From: Desulfobacteraceae bacterium RAAP-1
GTDB lineage: Bacteria > Desulfobacterota > Desulfobacteria > Desulfobacterales > Desulfatirhabdiaceae
Length of the DNA stretch: 64,000 bases
Assembly: GCA_001443525.1 (NCBI GenBank)
Contig: LKPX01000012.1
Location: 1 to 64,000, forward strand
Reading direction: 5' to 3'
Below are positions 26,469-35,680 of the stretch, piece after piece (within the stretch, counting starts at the first letter, position 1; each line of letters starts with the position of its first letter). A program made the translations under genes and the position numbers. The notes under the pieces are model-generated. The model worked only from the letters and a program-made list of their open reading frames with translations. It searched no databases and was not told where the DNA came from.

Positions 26469-27419
26469 ATGGAGGATGACTGCCGTGAAATCTGCACACA
26501 AATGGATATAATGAATATACAATATGTCAAACGAATCGTCACCCGAGCCGATTTTGACAGTGTGGTTTGCGCTGTCCTGCTGTTTGAAGCTCTGGATATC
26601 CGTCAGCCCGTGAAATGGGTTGAACCCGGAGATGTTCAAAAAGGTGTTGCGGATATTCAGGAAGGCGATGTTGTCGCCAATTTGCCTTATGCCCCCCATT
26701 GTTCCCTGTGGTTTGATCACCATTTTTCCAATCAGAGAAAGGAGCCGACGGCGGGGATGTTTAAAATTGCACCGTCTGCAGCCGGTGTTATATTCGAATA
26801 TTACCGTCAGCGATTAAAACGTGATTATGTCAAACTGGTTCAGGCCGCCGACAAGATTGACGCTGCTGACCTGACACAGAACGAAGTATTGTATCCTGAA
26901 CGCTATCCGTACATATTGCTTTCCATGACCATCAACAGCCAGAACAGGGCCGATGAACCTTACTGGAATCATCTGGTGGATATTTTTAGAACGCTGCCGA
27001 TAGATCAGGTGATGATGGATTCGATGGTGAAATCCCATTGTGAGAGGGTGATCAAAGAAAATAAAGATTATCAGCGCTATCTGGGTCAGCATACACGCTG
27101 TCAGGGACATGTTGCCATCACCGATTTTCGCTCACTGTTTCCCCCGCCGACCGGTAACCGTTTTCTGGTGTATTCCATGTTTCCGGAATGTTCCGTGCAA
27201 GTGAAGGTCCGGTTTGATATCAACCATCCAGAAATGGTGGTCGTCAGTGTGGGACACAGTATTTTTAACAGAACCTGTCGCGTCAATATCGGTCAAATGC
27301 TGACGGCCTACGAGGGTGGTGGTCACAGGGCTGCTGGCGCATGCCGGTTTCATACAAGTCTGGCGGTCCGATACTTATCTGAAATTATAGACATATTGAT
27401 AAAAAATGATGAAATCTAA
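26469..27419 (+). CDS. DHH/DHHA1-family phosphoesterase
   Basis: 316 residues. The DHH motif appears as LWFDHHFSNQ, with an upstream metal site in TRADFDSVVCAVLL. The C-terminal DHHA1 motif is GGGHRAAGA. This family hydrolyses small phosphodiesters such as nanoRNA or cyclic dinucleotides, or polyphosphate. The conserved part starts at MNIQYVKR, so ATG 26511 may be the true start. ATG 26469 is only the longest frame, and neither has a good ribosome-binding site. It follows the STAS/HATPase pair by ten bases. Confidence 0.82.
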   Translation: MEDDCREICTQMDIMNIQYVKRIVTRADFDSVVCAVLLFEALDIRQPVKWVEPGDVQKGVADIQEGDVVANLPYAPHCSLWFDHHFSNQRKEPTAGMFKIAPSAAGVIFEYYRQRLKRDYVKLVQAADKIDAADLTQNEVLYPERYPYILLSMTINSQNRADEPYWNHLVDIFRTLPIDQVMMDSMVKSHCERVIKENKDYQRYLGQHTRCQGHVAITDFRSLFPPPTGNRFLVYSMFPECSVQVKVRFDINHPEMVVVSVGHSIFNRTCRVNIGQMLTAYEGGGHRAAGACRFHTSLAVRYLSEIIDILIKNDEI

Positions 27420-27515
27420 AAAAATCAATATGCGCCATCTCGCAAAGAACTTGTCTTCTGCAAGCGGAAACATTTAAAAATATTTTTAGTTGTTTGTTAT
27501 GACAAGGATTTTATC

Positions 27516-29414
27516 GTGAGTCTGATTGATACCATTTTATCCCCGCTGGATTTGAAAAAAATACCACGGTCGGAGCTTCCGGCTCTGGCCGATGAAATTC
27601 GCGGAATCATTGTCAAAGTAGTTTCCAGAACTGGAGGGCATCTGGCCTCCAGCCTGGGCGCCGTTGAACTTGCCATTGCCCTGCACTATGTTTTTGATGC
27701 GCCCAAAGATAAAATCATCTGGGATGTCGGGCATCAGGCATATGCCCACAAGCTGCTCACCGGCAGAAAAGATCAGTTTCATACCCTTAGGCAGTATCAG
27801 GGCATCTCAGGATTTACCCGCAGAGCAGAAAGTCCTTACGATGCATTTTCAACGGGGCACAGCAGCACTTCCATATCCGCCGGTCTGGGAATCGCCTGTG
27901 CCAAGCGCTTGCTTCACGATCCGGCCAAAGTCATTGCCGTGATTGGTGACGGCTCCCTGACGGCCGGTTTGGCATATGAAGGTCTCAATCAGGCCGGGGA
28001 TATTCATAAAGACCTGATCGTCGTTCTGAATGACAACGAAATGTCTATCAATCACAATGTCGGGGCGCTGTCGTCATTTCTCAGCCGGAAATTCTCTGCA
28101 AAAATGCTGCAGGATCTGCGCAAGGAATTTGGAGAGTTCTTGAAATCACTGCCCAAATTCGGGGATGATATTTATCAGCTTCTCAAACGTTCCGAAGATT
28201 CCTTTAAAACATTCATTACGCCTGGGATGCTGTTTGAAGCTTTCAGTTTCGAGTATTTTGGCCCTATCAATGGTCACAATCTGAATCATCTTATTGATAT
28301 TTTAAATAATATCAAAATGTTGAAAGAACCTGTGCTGCTGCATGTATCCACGGTAAAGGGCAAAGGATACCCTCCGGCGGAGAAAAATCCGGTTCATTTT
28401 CATGGTGTGGGATGTTTTGAAGTTCAAACCGGTGTTTCCAATGGTAAGAAATCCTTGGTTCCCACCTATACGGAAGTTTTCGGAAAAGCGATGCTGCAAC
28501 TGGCTGGAAGCAATAAAAAACTGATTGCTGTGACCGCAGCCATGCCGGAAGGGACAGGGCTTGTACCGTTTTCCGAAGCCTATCCGGATCGGTTTTTCGA
28601 TGTGGGCATTGCCGAGCAGCATGGCGTCACCTTTGCTGCGGGTATGGCCACCGAAGGCTTGAAACCGGTTGTTGCCGTTTATTCGACGTTTCTTCAGAGA
28701 GCCTATGATCAGATTGTGCATGATGTGTGTCTGGAGGCTCTGCAGGTTGTGTTCGCCATTGACCGTGGCGGAATCGTCGGTGAAGATGGCGCTACCCATC
28801 ATGGTCTCTTCGATCTATCCTTCCTCAGGAATCTTCCCAACATGGTGGTAATGGCGCCCAAGGACGAAAATGAATTGTGCGCCATGCTGGTCACTGCAAT
28901 TGCATATCCGGGCCCTGTTGCCTTACGCTATCCTCGAGGCCAGGGCTGGGGCGTGGCTATTGATTCCAGCTGGGAGGTGCTTCCCATCGGAAAGGGAGAA
29001 ATCCTGAAAGAAGGAACCGATGTGCTGATACTGGCTGTGGGCAGAACCGTTGGGGAAGCGCTCATAGCCCATGACATGTTGTCGAATGAAAACATATCAA
29101 CATGTATTGTCAATGCCCGATTTGTAAAACCGCTGGATTCGGAGCTGATTTGTTCTCTTGCCAGGAAAATATCCTGCATCGTTACGGTGGAGGAAAATGT
29201 GCTGCAAGGGGGTTTTGGCAGCGCGGTGCTGGAATGCCTTGCCGATAATATGATCAGCGGCTGTAAGGTTATTCGATTGGGGATTCCGGATATCTTTGTG
29301 GAACATGGTCCGCAGAAACTTTTGAGATCAAAATATGGCGTTGATGCCGAGGCTATCGTTCAGGCGACGCATCAGATTCTGGCCAGGCAATCAGGACTCA
29401 AGAGCTCGTCATGA
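27516..29414 (+). CDS. dxs: 1-deoxy-D-xylulose-5-phosphate synthase
   Basis: 632 residues, full family length. The thiamine site is [18 protein letters not shown], preceded by [15 protein letters not shown]. The transketolase central part has [15 protein letters not shown]. The first enzyme of the MEP isoprenoid pathway, it joins pyruvate and glyceraldehyde 3-phosphate. It starts with GTG at 27516, with AGGA eight bases before. Its stop overlaps tlyA by four bases (ATGA), a common dxs-tlyA arrangement. The third MEP gene, ispD, is about 3 kb away on the other strand. Confidence 0.96.
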   Translation: MSLIDTILSPLDLKKIPRSELPALADEIRGIIVKVVSRTGGHLASSLGAVELAIALHYVFDAPKDKIIWDVGHQAYAHKLLTGRKDQFHTLRQYQGISGFTRRAESPYDAFSTGHSSTSISAGLGIACAKRLLHDPAKVIAVIGDGSLTAGLAYEGLNQAGDIHKDLIVVLNDNEMSINHNVGALSSFLSRKFSAKMLQDLRKEFGEFLKSLPKFGDDIYQLLKRSEDSFKTFITPGMLFEAFSFEYFGPINGHNLNHLIDILNNIKMLKEPVLLHVSTVKGKGYPPAEKNPVHFHGVGCFEVQTGVSNGKKSLVPTYTEVFGKAMLQLAGSNKKLIAVTAAMPEGTGLVPFSEAYPDRFFDVGIAEQHGVTFAAGMATEGLKPVVAVYSTFLQRAYDQIVHDVCLEALQVVFAIDRGGIVGEDGATHHGLFDLSFLRNLPNMVVMAPKDENELCAMLVTAIAYPGPVALRYPRGQGWGVAIDSSWEVLPIGKGEILKEGTDVLILAVGRTVGEALIAHDMLSNENISTCIVNARFVKPLDSELICSLARKISCIVTVEENVLQGGFGSAVLECLADNMISGCKVIRLGIPDIFVEHGPQKLLRSKYGVDAEAIVQATHQILARQSGLKSSS

Positions 29415-30175
29415 CCAACAGCAGAATGCGTCTGGATTGTCTGATGGTTGAAAAGGCTATAACAGTCAGCAGACAGCGCGCACAAGCTTTGATTATGGCC
29501 GGGAAGGTTCTGGTCAACAATCAGCTCGTGGATAAGTCTGGTCATTCAGTTCCAGTGGATGCCGACATCACGTTAAAAGGCGATGACATGCCATTTGTCA
29601 GTCGTGGCGGGCTCAAACTGGATCACGCACTGCATGCTTTTGATATTTCACCGAAAGATATGGTGTGTCTGGATGTCGGCGCTTCCACCGGCGGCTTCAC
29701 GGATTGTCTGCTGCAACATGGCGCAGCACGTGTGTATGCGGTGGATGTGGGATATGGTCAACTGGCATGGCAGCTCCGGCAGGATCCCCGCGTTGTTCCT
29801 ATCGAACGGATGAATATCCGCCATATGCCGCAGACCATGCTACCGGAACCGGTTGATCTGGTAACCATCGACGCATCGTTTATCAGCCTGAAAATTGTAG
29901 CGCCGGCTGTTTTTAAGTTCATGAAAAAAATGGCTCAGATTGTGGCGCTGATAAAACCCCAGTTTGAGGTGGGGAAAGGCTGTGTGGGAAAAGGCGGGGT
30001 GGTGCGGGATCCGCAGCAGCACGATCGTGTTATTGCTGAACTGCGCCAGTTTTTTACAGAGATGGGATGGCGCTCTCTTTCGGTGGTTTCTTCCCCTGTT
30101 TTGGGCCCCAAAGGCAACAGGGAATTTTTAATCCATATTTCCGATAACGATTGTCAGGAGATTTTCTATGGTTAA
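29411..30175 (+). CDS. tlyA: TlyA-family rRNA 2'-O-methyltransferase
   Basis: 254 residues. An S4 RNA-binding domain ([26 protein letters not shown]) is followed by an FtsJ-like methyltransferase with the SAM loop [15 protein letters not shown] and a later [12 protein letters not shown] block. TlyA proteins methylate ribosomal RNA at cytidine 2'-O positions. Some were first described as hemolysins. It is translationally coupled to dxs and overlaps the next small gene by eight bases. Confidence 0.93.
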   Translation: MTNSRMRLDCLMVEKAITVSRQRAQALIMAGKVLVNNQLVDKSGHSVPVDADITLKGDDMPFVSRGGLKLDHALHAFDISPKDMVCLDVGASTGGFTDCLLQHGAARVYAVDVGYGQLAWQLRQDPRVVPIERMNIRHMPQTMLPEPVDLVTIDASFISLKIVAPAVFKFMKKMAQIVALIKPQFEVGKGCVGKGGVVRDPQQHDRVIAELRQFFTEMGWRSLSVVSSPVLGPKGNREFLIHISDNDCQEIFYG

Positions 30176-30317
30176 AAAAATAATAGCCATCATCCTTCTT
30201 TGGAGTGCTGTCATGACGGCTGTCGGGTGCAACACGGTTCATGGCATTGGACAGGATATTCAGAAAGCCGGAGAGAAAACGCAGGAAGCTGCGGATGCGG
30301 TAAAACGAAAACTGTAA
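30168..30317 (+). CDS. Entericidin-like small lipoprotein
   Basis: 49 residues. It starts inside the tlyA stop region (ATG 30168), with AGGAG ten bases earlier in the tlyA coding end. The leader [14 protein letters not shown] leads to a lipobox-like VGC. The rest is the entericidin pattern NTVHGIGQDIQKAGEK, ending in a charged tail. Entericidin A/B are tiny membrane lipoproteins studied as an antidote/toxin pair. Here only one copy is present and its role is open. The gene is easy to miss because of its size. Confidence 0.8.
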   Translation: MVKKIIAIILLWSAVMTAVGCNTVHGIGQDIQKAGEKTQEAADAVKRKL

Positions 30318-30405
30318 CAGTTATCTGAGACGTCTGTCGCAAGATGCTTACGCGATATCCGACGACGTCTCTTCAGCACTCTTTTTCGGCCCGAAATCAC
30401 TTTCT

Positions 30406-30747
30406 TCAGCAGCAACACTCACATGAATACCATAGGTCGATATCTTCATCGTCAACTGAAAATTCGCGTACATCGGTTCTGGATTTAAACCACTCTGTAA
30501 TAAACGTCCTGTCCGATGCATCCGGGCATGTATATCGCCTGTCTTTGGCCACAATTCCTTCCCAGGATTCATCGCCGCTGCCCCCGCCTCCAAAAGCAAG
30601 TCCTTTTTCTTCAACAGCCGCAATAAAATCATCGAAAAAATGGTTGATGCCAGCTTCATCAATGGCTGCGTCAAATTTCCAGGTGACGTTAAAACCGGTT
30701 TCTTTAAATTCTCCCAGATTCAGTTTTTTTCTCAATCGTTTTTTCAT
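30406..30747 (-). CDS. yggL: YggL-family 50S ribosome-binding protein (DUF469)
   Basis: 113 residues. It opens with the basic block RLRKKLNLGEFKETGF and continues with WKFDAAIDEAGINHFFDDFI and a tryptophan in SWEGIV, matching YggL. The E. coli protein binds the large ribosomal subunit. AAAGGATAA before the ATG supports the start. The cysteine-rich end (SCECCC) is unusual for the family, and a neighbouring frame stays open beyond it, so a late frameshift is possible. Confidence 0.8.
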   Translation of the reverse strand: MKKRLRKKLNLGEFKETGFNVTWKFDAAIDEAGINHFFDDFIAAVEEKGLAFGGGGSGDESWEGIVAKDRRYTCPDASDRTFITEWFKSRTDVREFSVDDEDIDLWYSCECCC

Positions 30748-30805
30748 TTAATTATCCTTTTTCGGATGCCAATTTGTCATCCTTTGTTATTAATATGATG
30801 TAAAA

Positions 30806-32425
30806 TCAAGACGATCTGTTCCAATATGGATTGATCACATCTTCAAAAATGGACATAGCCGCCTCCGCGCCCTGACCCGCCGCAGTAACAATCTGTTTGT
30901 AGCCGCCCTCGACGTCCCCTGCCGAATAAATCCCCGGAATATTGGTGCGATGTTTGGCGTCTTTCTGTATATAACCATCTGAAGTCAGCGCAACGCCGAT
31001 TTTTTGGGCAAGTTCGACCGCCGGTTCATATCCTATGGAAAAAAAGACGCCATCCACAGACAGGGAGATTTTTTCCCGGGTTTGAGTGTTGATGGTTTCA
31101 ATGGCTTCCACCCGGTCCTGACCAAGAATTTCTGTAATTTCCGTGTTCCATAAAATGGGGATGCTACTGACCGTCAGTTGATCGATCAGAAATTTCTGAG
31201 CGCGCAGGCTGTCCCTGCGATGCATCAGCGTGACGTGCACGCCCATGTGCTGCAGGTAGAGTGCTTCAGTCACTGCGCTGTTGCCGCCACCGACCATAAC
31301 GACGTTTCTGCCTTTGAACAAAGGACCGTCGCAGGTGCTGCAATAACTGACGCCTTTTCCGCTCAAGCGCGATTCTCCGGGGACGTTCAGGCGTTTATGC
31401 TTTGCACCGGTGGCCAGTAAAATGGATTTAGCCTTGAATCTGCGTCGGGTGGTCGTGATATCAAACGGCTTTCCCGGAACCACATCCACAACTTCTTCCC
31501 CCTGAAAAATCTGTACATACTCGAGCGCATGGGTCGCCAGAATATCCACCAGGGTTTTGCCGCCGATCTGGGTAAAGCCGGGATAATTCTCGACCACAGG
31601 CGTTGTCGCTACTTGACCTCCCAGCGCATTGCGTTCAATGACAACGGTTTTAAGACCGCTGCGAACCGCATAGATGCCGGCCGTCAAACCGGCAGGACCA
31701 CCGCCGACAATCAGCACATCCGTTTCAACCAGTTCGGCGTCGCTGTCCGGAATAAAAAGGGTCTGAGGTTCCAGCTTTTTCAGAGACAAGGCGAACACCT
31801 CTTCAGACTGGGCGCCTTGACCGATCAGCACTTCTTCGGCGTATGTCTGGGGAACGCTGTTGGCCGAATACTGGCGTGCAAGCTCAGGATTGCACTGAAT
31901 ATCGATCAACTCAACCGATATGACACCAGGTCTTTCGACAGCCGCTTTGATGGCGTTTACCGCCTGCTGCGGACAATACGGACATGTTGGGCTGACAAAC
32001 ACCTTGATGTGCCGTTCCGAATCGATACCTGCAATCACTTTTCGAGACTGTTCGCTCAGATTGCTGACACCGGTTCCTACCAGAATCAGGGCTTCTAGAA
32101 AAGTCCGGGCTTCTTCCCCCATGGGGGCGCCCATCCAGCGGATGGCATATCTGTCCGGAGCGATCAGCAGTGTCGGCGCATCAGTGATTTGCCATTTTGC
32201 CGCCATTTTGTGATCCATGCCATATTCCCGCAACCGGATCCGGGGCGTCAGTTCCCGAAACGCTCGAACGACCTGACGCGTGCTTTCGGCAAAGATATTG
32301 TCCACACCCTTTTCGGTGAACAGAAGCATCTCGATATCATGCGGCATTTTTTCAAAGGTATTTTTTAATTGCCGGATGTACTCTGTCTGCTTCTGGGTAG
32401 TTGCCTGCGTATCCGTGAGAGTCAT
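30806..32425 (-). CDS. Thioredoxin-reductase-like flavoprotein with N-terminal glutaredoxin-like (PDO) module
   Basis: 539 residues from ATG 32425, with GGAGG nine bases upstream. Residues about 1-210 are two thioredoxin folds of the PDO/AhpF N-terminal kind, with the redox pair CPYC. From about 225 the FAD/NADPH reductase begins (VETDVLIVGGGPAGLTAG) with its redox pair in YCSTCDG and a final GIYSAGDVEGG. This layout is that of AhpF, which passes electrons to peroxiredoxin AhpC. No ahpC is adjacent. It is the last gene of the suf-HPr-ispD run, 26 bases after ispD. It probably feeds a thioredoxin-like or peroxide-removing partner. Confidence 0.88.
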   Translation of the reverse strand: MTLTDTQATTQKQTEYIRQLKNTFEKMPHDIEMLLFTEKGVDNIFAESTRQVVRAFRELTPRIRLREYGMDHKMAAKWQITDAPTLLIAPDRYAIRWMGAPMGEEARTFLEALILVGTGVSNLSEQSRKVIAGIDSERHIKVFVSPTCPYCPQQAVNAIKAAVERPGVISVELIDIQCNPELARQYSANSVPQTYAEEVLIGQGAQSEEVFALSLKKLEPQTLFIPDSDAELVETDVLIVGGGPAGLTAGIYAVRSGLKTVVIERNALGGQVATTPVVENYPGFTQIGGKTLVDILATHALEYVQIFQGEEVVDVVPGKPFDITTTRRRFKAKSILLATGAKHKRLNVPGESRLSGKGVSYCSTCDGPLFKGRNVVMVGGGNSAVTEALYLQHMGVHVTLMHRRDSLRAQKFLIDQLTVSSIPILWNTEITEILGQDRVEAIETINTQTREKISLSVDGVFFSIGYEPAVELAQKIGVALTSDGYIQKDAKHRTNIPGIYSAGDVEGGYKQIVTAAGQGAEAAMSIFEDVINPYWNRSS

Positions 32426-32451
32426 TGTCAGCATCCTCCACAATCGGTGAT

Positions 32452-33183
32452 TTATCCGGTCGATACAGCAGATGGTATCCATCGCCATATCGCCTCTGCC
32501 AGCGCCAGATCCTCCGGGGTCGTTATTTTTATATTCATCCGGGAGCCCTCAATGATACGGACAGGCCATCCCATACGCTCAATCAACATGGCATCATCGG
32601 TGCCCACGACACCGTTCTTCCTGGCATTTTCATGAGCCGTTCGGATCCGCGTGATTTCAAATGCCTGCGGCGTCTGAGCTGTCCACAGGGCGCGGCGGTC
32701 TAACGTATTGGAAATGGTGTGCATCCGAACCGCTTTGACAGTATCCTGAACAGGAAGTCCAACGATACAGGCATCGCTGCGTCTGGCTTCCTGGGCACAG
32801 GTCGATATCAGTTGCGGGTTGATGAACGGACGCACCCCGTCATGAATGACCACAATGCCGGAGCGCTGATCCGAAACCGCCAAAATTCCCTGATACACTG
32901 AATCCTGACGTTCGCGGCCGCCAGGCACAACCTGGACCTTTTTATGGAAAGTAATGGATGAACACCATTTTTCAAGGCAGTTTTCGATGTCATCCGGAGG
33001 CACAACCAGATAAATGGCGTCTATATCGGAACACTGGTCGAATGCATTCAGTGTGTGACAGATGACAGGCTGACCTCCCAGAGACAGGAACTGTTTGCGG
33101 ATGGACGCACCCATCCGGACGCCGTTGCCTCCGGCGACAATGATGGCGGATACGGGTATCGGCAGTGTTTCTTGAAGGTCCAT
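32452..33183 (-). CDS. ispD: 2-C-methyl-D-erythritol 4-phosphate cytidylyltransferase
   Basis: 243 residues. The nucleotide-binding start is IIVAGGNGVRMGASIRKQFL. The mid-motif VIHDGVRPFI and the C-terminal IKITTPEDL follow, all diagnostic of IspD. It transfers CMP to MEP in isoprenoid synthesis. Its ATG shares one base with the stop of the HPr-like gene (TAATG), so the two are coupled. ispF is not next to it. Confidence 0.95.
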   Translation of the reverse strand: MDLQETLPIPVSAIIVAGGNGVRMGASIRKQFLSLGGQPVICHTLNAFDQCSDIDAIYLVVPPDDIENCLEKWCSSITFHKKVQVVPGGRERQDSVYQGILAVSDQRSGIVVIHDGVRPFINPQLISTCAQEARRSDACIVGLPVQDTVKAVRMHTISNTLDRRALWTAQTPQAFEITRIRTAHENARKNGVVGTDDAMLIERMGWPVRIIEGSRMNIKITTPEDLALAEAIWRWIPSAVSTG

Positions 33184-34493
33184 TATCGCAGGTAGCTGAG
33201 TTCCTTGGGAAGTGCGACACCTTTCCCCATGGTATCCTCGCCATAATTGACACCGGCCAGGATTTCGATATCCGCCAGCGCACGGGTGTCGCCTTCAAAA
33301 ATCACTTCGGTGATATTTTCTTTATGGATTTTTCCTCCCGCCCACTGAATATCCAGAACGCTGCTGGCGTCAAAGCGATCCTGGCCTACGCAGAGTTCGA
33401 CCTGCCCTCCATAATATTGAACGATTTTGGCGACCAGAAGGCTGGGCCTGCTGTGAAAGCCGAGAGCTACTGGAATGCCTACCTTGATTGAAGATCGTTC
33501 GATATTTTCATTCAGAATATCCCGAGCCAGTTTCTTGCCGCTGTTCAAAAAATGACAGGCGTAATAAAGTCCGTAATTGATCGTACGATCCAGTAATACT
33601 TCCGGATTGATCAGGGCGGCAAGCTGTTCCTGAACCTGTTTATAGGTGTTTTTATAACCGGCTTCGTGAAGATGACGTTCATACAGGTGCAGCAGGCGTC
33701 CGGTCATTTGCAGCAGATGAAAGACAACGGAAAAATGTCCCCGCAAATCAATCAGCTTCCGCTTTTCAGTACGGTGTCCGCCATGAATCACATAGGTATC
33801 GAATGATGACTGGAGGTTATGCACCAGCATCTCAAAGCGCCGTATCTCCACCTCGTTGATTTTCGATGGAACGATAGTTCGAAGTTCCTGAATCTCATAA
33901 GGTTCATAAAATCCCAGTTGATCGAAATTTCCGGCAATGGTGAGAAATTCACTGGCGATCTTTACGATATGCTGCTTTTGCTGATCTTTGTCTTTGTCGT
34001 CGATATCAGATTCCAGCATTTCGCAGGAAGTGACTGCCGGAAAATCAGTGGATTCAAACCCCTTCACCGGAATGGGGATGTGCAGCCTCCGGGCCTCATC
34101 AAGAATCACCGGCGCCATTTTCCACATGGCGGCGTTGAGGAACTCCAGAGTGGCGTCTCCCTGTTTTTCAAATTCGTCCGTGTTGTCTAATCCGTAAAAC
34201 GGCATTCGGGTCGTGATATGTTTCTGTGAGTAACAGCCGATGCTCAGATGCATGGCGGCTGCAATGAGTTCCCGGTAATAAAACCAGTTGGTATTGTTTT
34301 TAGCGCCATGGAAATCCAGAAAATCTTCCAGCAGTTTTGTAGATGCTGTCAGTCTGGAATACAGCATCTTGGTGAAATGATACTGGTTGGGCGCAAAACC
34401 AGCTATGTATAAACAGCATTTATGAAAATCCTGAGAAAATACCTTGGCCTTTTCAATAAATGAATTATCACAATATGTGGGCTGCTCGTTCAT
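33183..34493 (-). CDS. HPr-like protein with large N-terminal helical domain
   Basis: 436 residues. The last ~98 are an HPr fold: ALGFHSRPSLLVAKIV has the phospho-histidine position (His347) in the family motif, and FEGDTRALADIEILAGVNYG fits the end of the fold. The first ~335 residues are mainly helical, with no motif I recognise. No PTS transport or EI genes are near. It lies 11 bases after sufB and is coupled to ispD, so it is made together with Fe-S and isoprenoid genes. A regulatory, non-sugar PTS role is a guess. AGGAG-like CGGAG precedes the ATG. Confidence 0.75.
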   Translation of the reverse strand: MNEQPTYCDNSFIEKAKVFSQDFHKCCLYIAGFAPNQYHFTKMLYSRLTASTKLLEDFLDFHGAKNNTNWFYYRELIAAAMHLSIGCYSQKHITTRMPFYGLDNTDEFEKQGDATLEFLNAAMWKMAPVILDEARRLHIPIPVKGFESTDFPAVTSCEMLESDIDDKDKDQQKQHIVKIASEFLTIAGNFDQLGFYEPYEIQELRTIVPSKINEVEIRRFEMLVHNLQSSFDTYVIHGGHRTEKRKLIDLRGHFSVVFHLLQMTGRLLHLYERHLHEAGYKNTYKQVQEQLAALINPEVLLDRTINYGLYYACHFLNSGKKLARDILNENIERSSIKVGIPVALGFHSRPSLLVAKIVQYYGGQVELCVGQDRFDASSVLDIQWAGGKIHKENITEVIFEGDTRALADIEILAGVNYGEDTMGKGVALPKELSYLR

Positions 34494-34504
34494 AGCGCTC
34501 CGGA

Positions 34505-35680
34505 TTACATCATATCCTTCTGAGTTTCAGTGACGGTCTGGTCAAGCCGTTGTTTCAATGCCGGCGGCAATCCGTCAATATCCACGTTTAAAAACCCCCG
34601 CACGATCGTTGATATGGCCGCCTCTTCATCAAGACCGCGAGCCATCAGATATTCGATCTCCCGCTTGTCAATCTTGCCGACCGCTGCTTCGTGGGACATT
34701 TCAACGCCTGGCGCATATCCGGACAATTCCGGAATGGCATGCATCAACCCATTGTTCAGGATAAGCCCCTTGCATTCCAGGTGCGCCTTGATGCCCGCGA
34801 CTTTTCCAACCAGATCCCCCCGGGCGATAATGGTGCCGCCGGAAGTGATGCCTCTGGAAATGATTTCCGCACGGGTGTCGGGAGCGCTCAGCACCACCCG
34901 GGATCCGACATCCAGATGACTGCCTTTACCGGCAACCAGAATACTGTTAAAACGCGCTACAGCGCCTCTGCCTTCCAGGTAGGTCGTGGGGAACATCTGA
35001 AGCGATCCGACAGGTCTTAAAGACACATAATTGGAAATGATGACACCGCCTTCCTCCACACGGGTGACGGTTCTAGGCCGGACATTCACCTGTTCTCCCC
35101 AGTCATGAATCATGGTGAATATGAGCTTAGCGCCTTTTTTTACATAAAATTCCGATACCCCGACATGAAGTCCGGATACCAGATGGGGCGCTGTAGCACA
35201 GCCGGTGATGATATGAAGCTCTGAATTTTCTTCGGCGATAACGATATTGTGAACATGCTGTGAAAATTTTTCGCTGGCGATATACAAACATGCCTGAACC
35301 GGTTGAGAAGCCTTGACGCCGGGAAGCGAGCGGATGAAATATCCTTCATGCGGCGATTCTATGACCCGATGGGTAAATGCATCGGTTTCAGGAGAAATAT
35401 TTTTCCAGATGTAATCCTTCAGCCAGGCATGCTGAAGCTGAGCCTGTGAAATTCCCATGATTTCGATACCCGGCTGGCAGGATTTGCAGTGGATGACCGA
35501 ACGGTCTTTCTGAATAAACGATCCACCGCGTCCGTTTTCCTGAGGATCGACGCCGACGTCCAGAAACTGCCGTGCGTCCTTTACATCGACCCGGCTGAGT
35601 TCTTCAACATAATCATGGGGGGCCGCATCCACCTTATATGTTGAAAGATCAATTTCCTTGTTTGATGTTACATCTGACAT
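34505..35680 (-). CDS. sufB: SufB/SufD-family Fe-S cluster scaffold protein
   Basis: 391 residues from ATG 35680, with GAGGAG eight bases upstream. A GTG slightly upstream is possible. The beta-helix core shows YFIRSLPGVKASQPVQACL and RVVLSAPDTRAEIISRG, and the C-terminal part has ECKGLILNNG and SHEAAVGKI, typical of SufB/SufD. At about 390 residues it is shorter than classical SufB. It works with the SufC ATPase to assemble Fe-S clusters. Only these two suf genes are here, resembling the two-gene SMS (minimal SUF) arrangement. Confidence 0.85.
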   Translation of the reverse strand: MSDVTSNKEIDLSTYKVDAAPHDYVEELSRVDVKDARQFLDVGVDPQENGRGGSFIQKDRSVIHCKSCQPGIEIMGISQAQLQHAWLKDYIWKNISPETDAFTHRVIESPHEGYFIRSLPGVKASQPVQACLYIASEKFSQHVHNIVIAEENSELHIITGCATAPHLVSGLHVGVSEFYVKKGAKLIFTMIHDWGEQVNVRPRTVTRVEEGGVIISNYVSLRPVGSLQMFPTTYLEGRGAVARFNSILVAGKGSHLDVGSRVVLSAPDTRAEIISRGITSGGTIIARGDLVGKVAGIKAHLECKGLILNNGLMHAIPELSGYAPGVEMSHEAAVGKIDKREIEYLMARGLDEEAAISTIVRGFLNVDIDGLPPALKQRLDQTVTETQKDMM

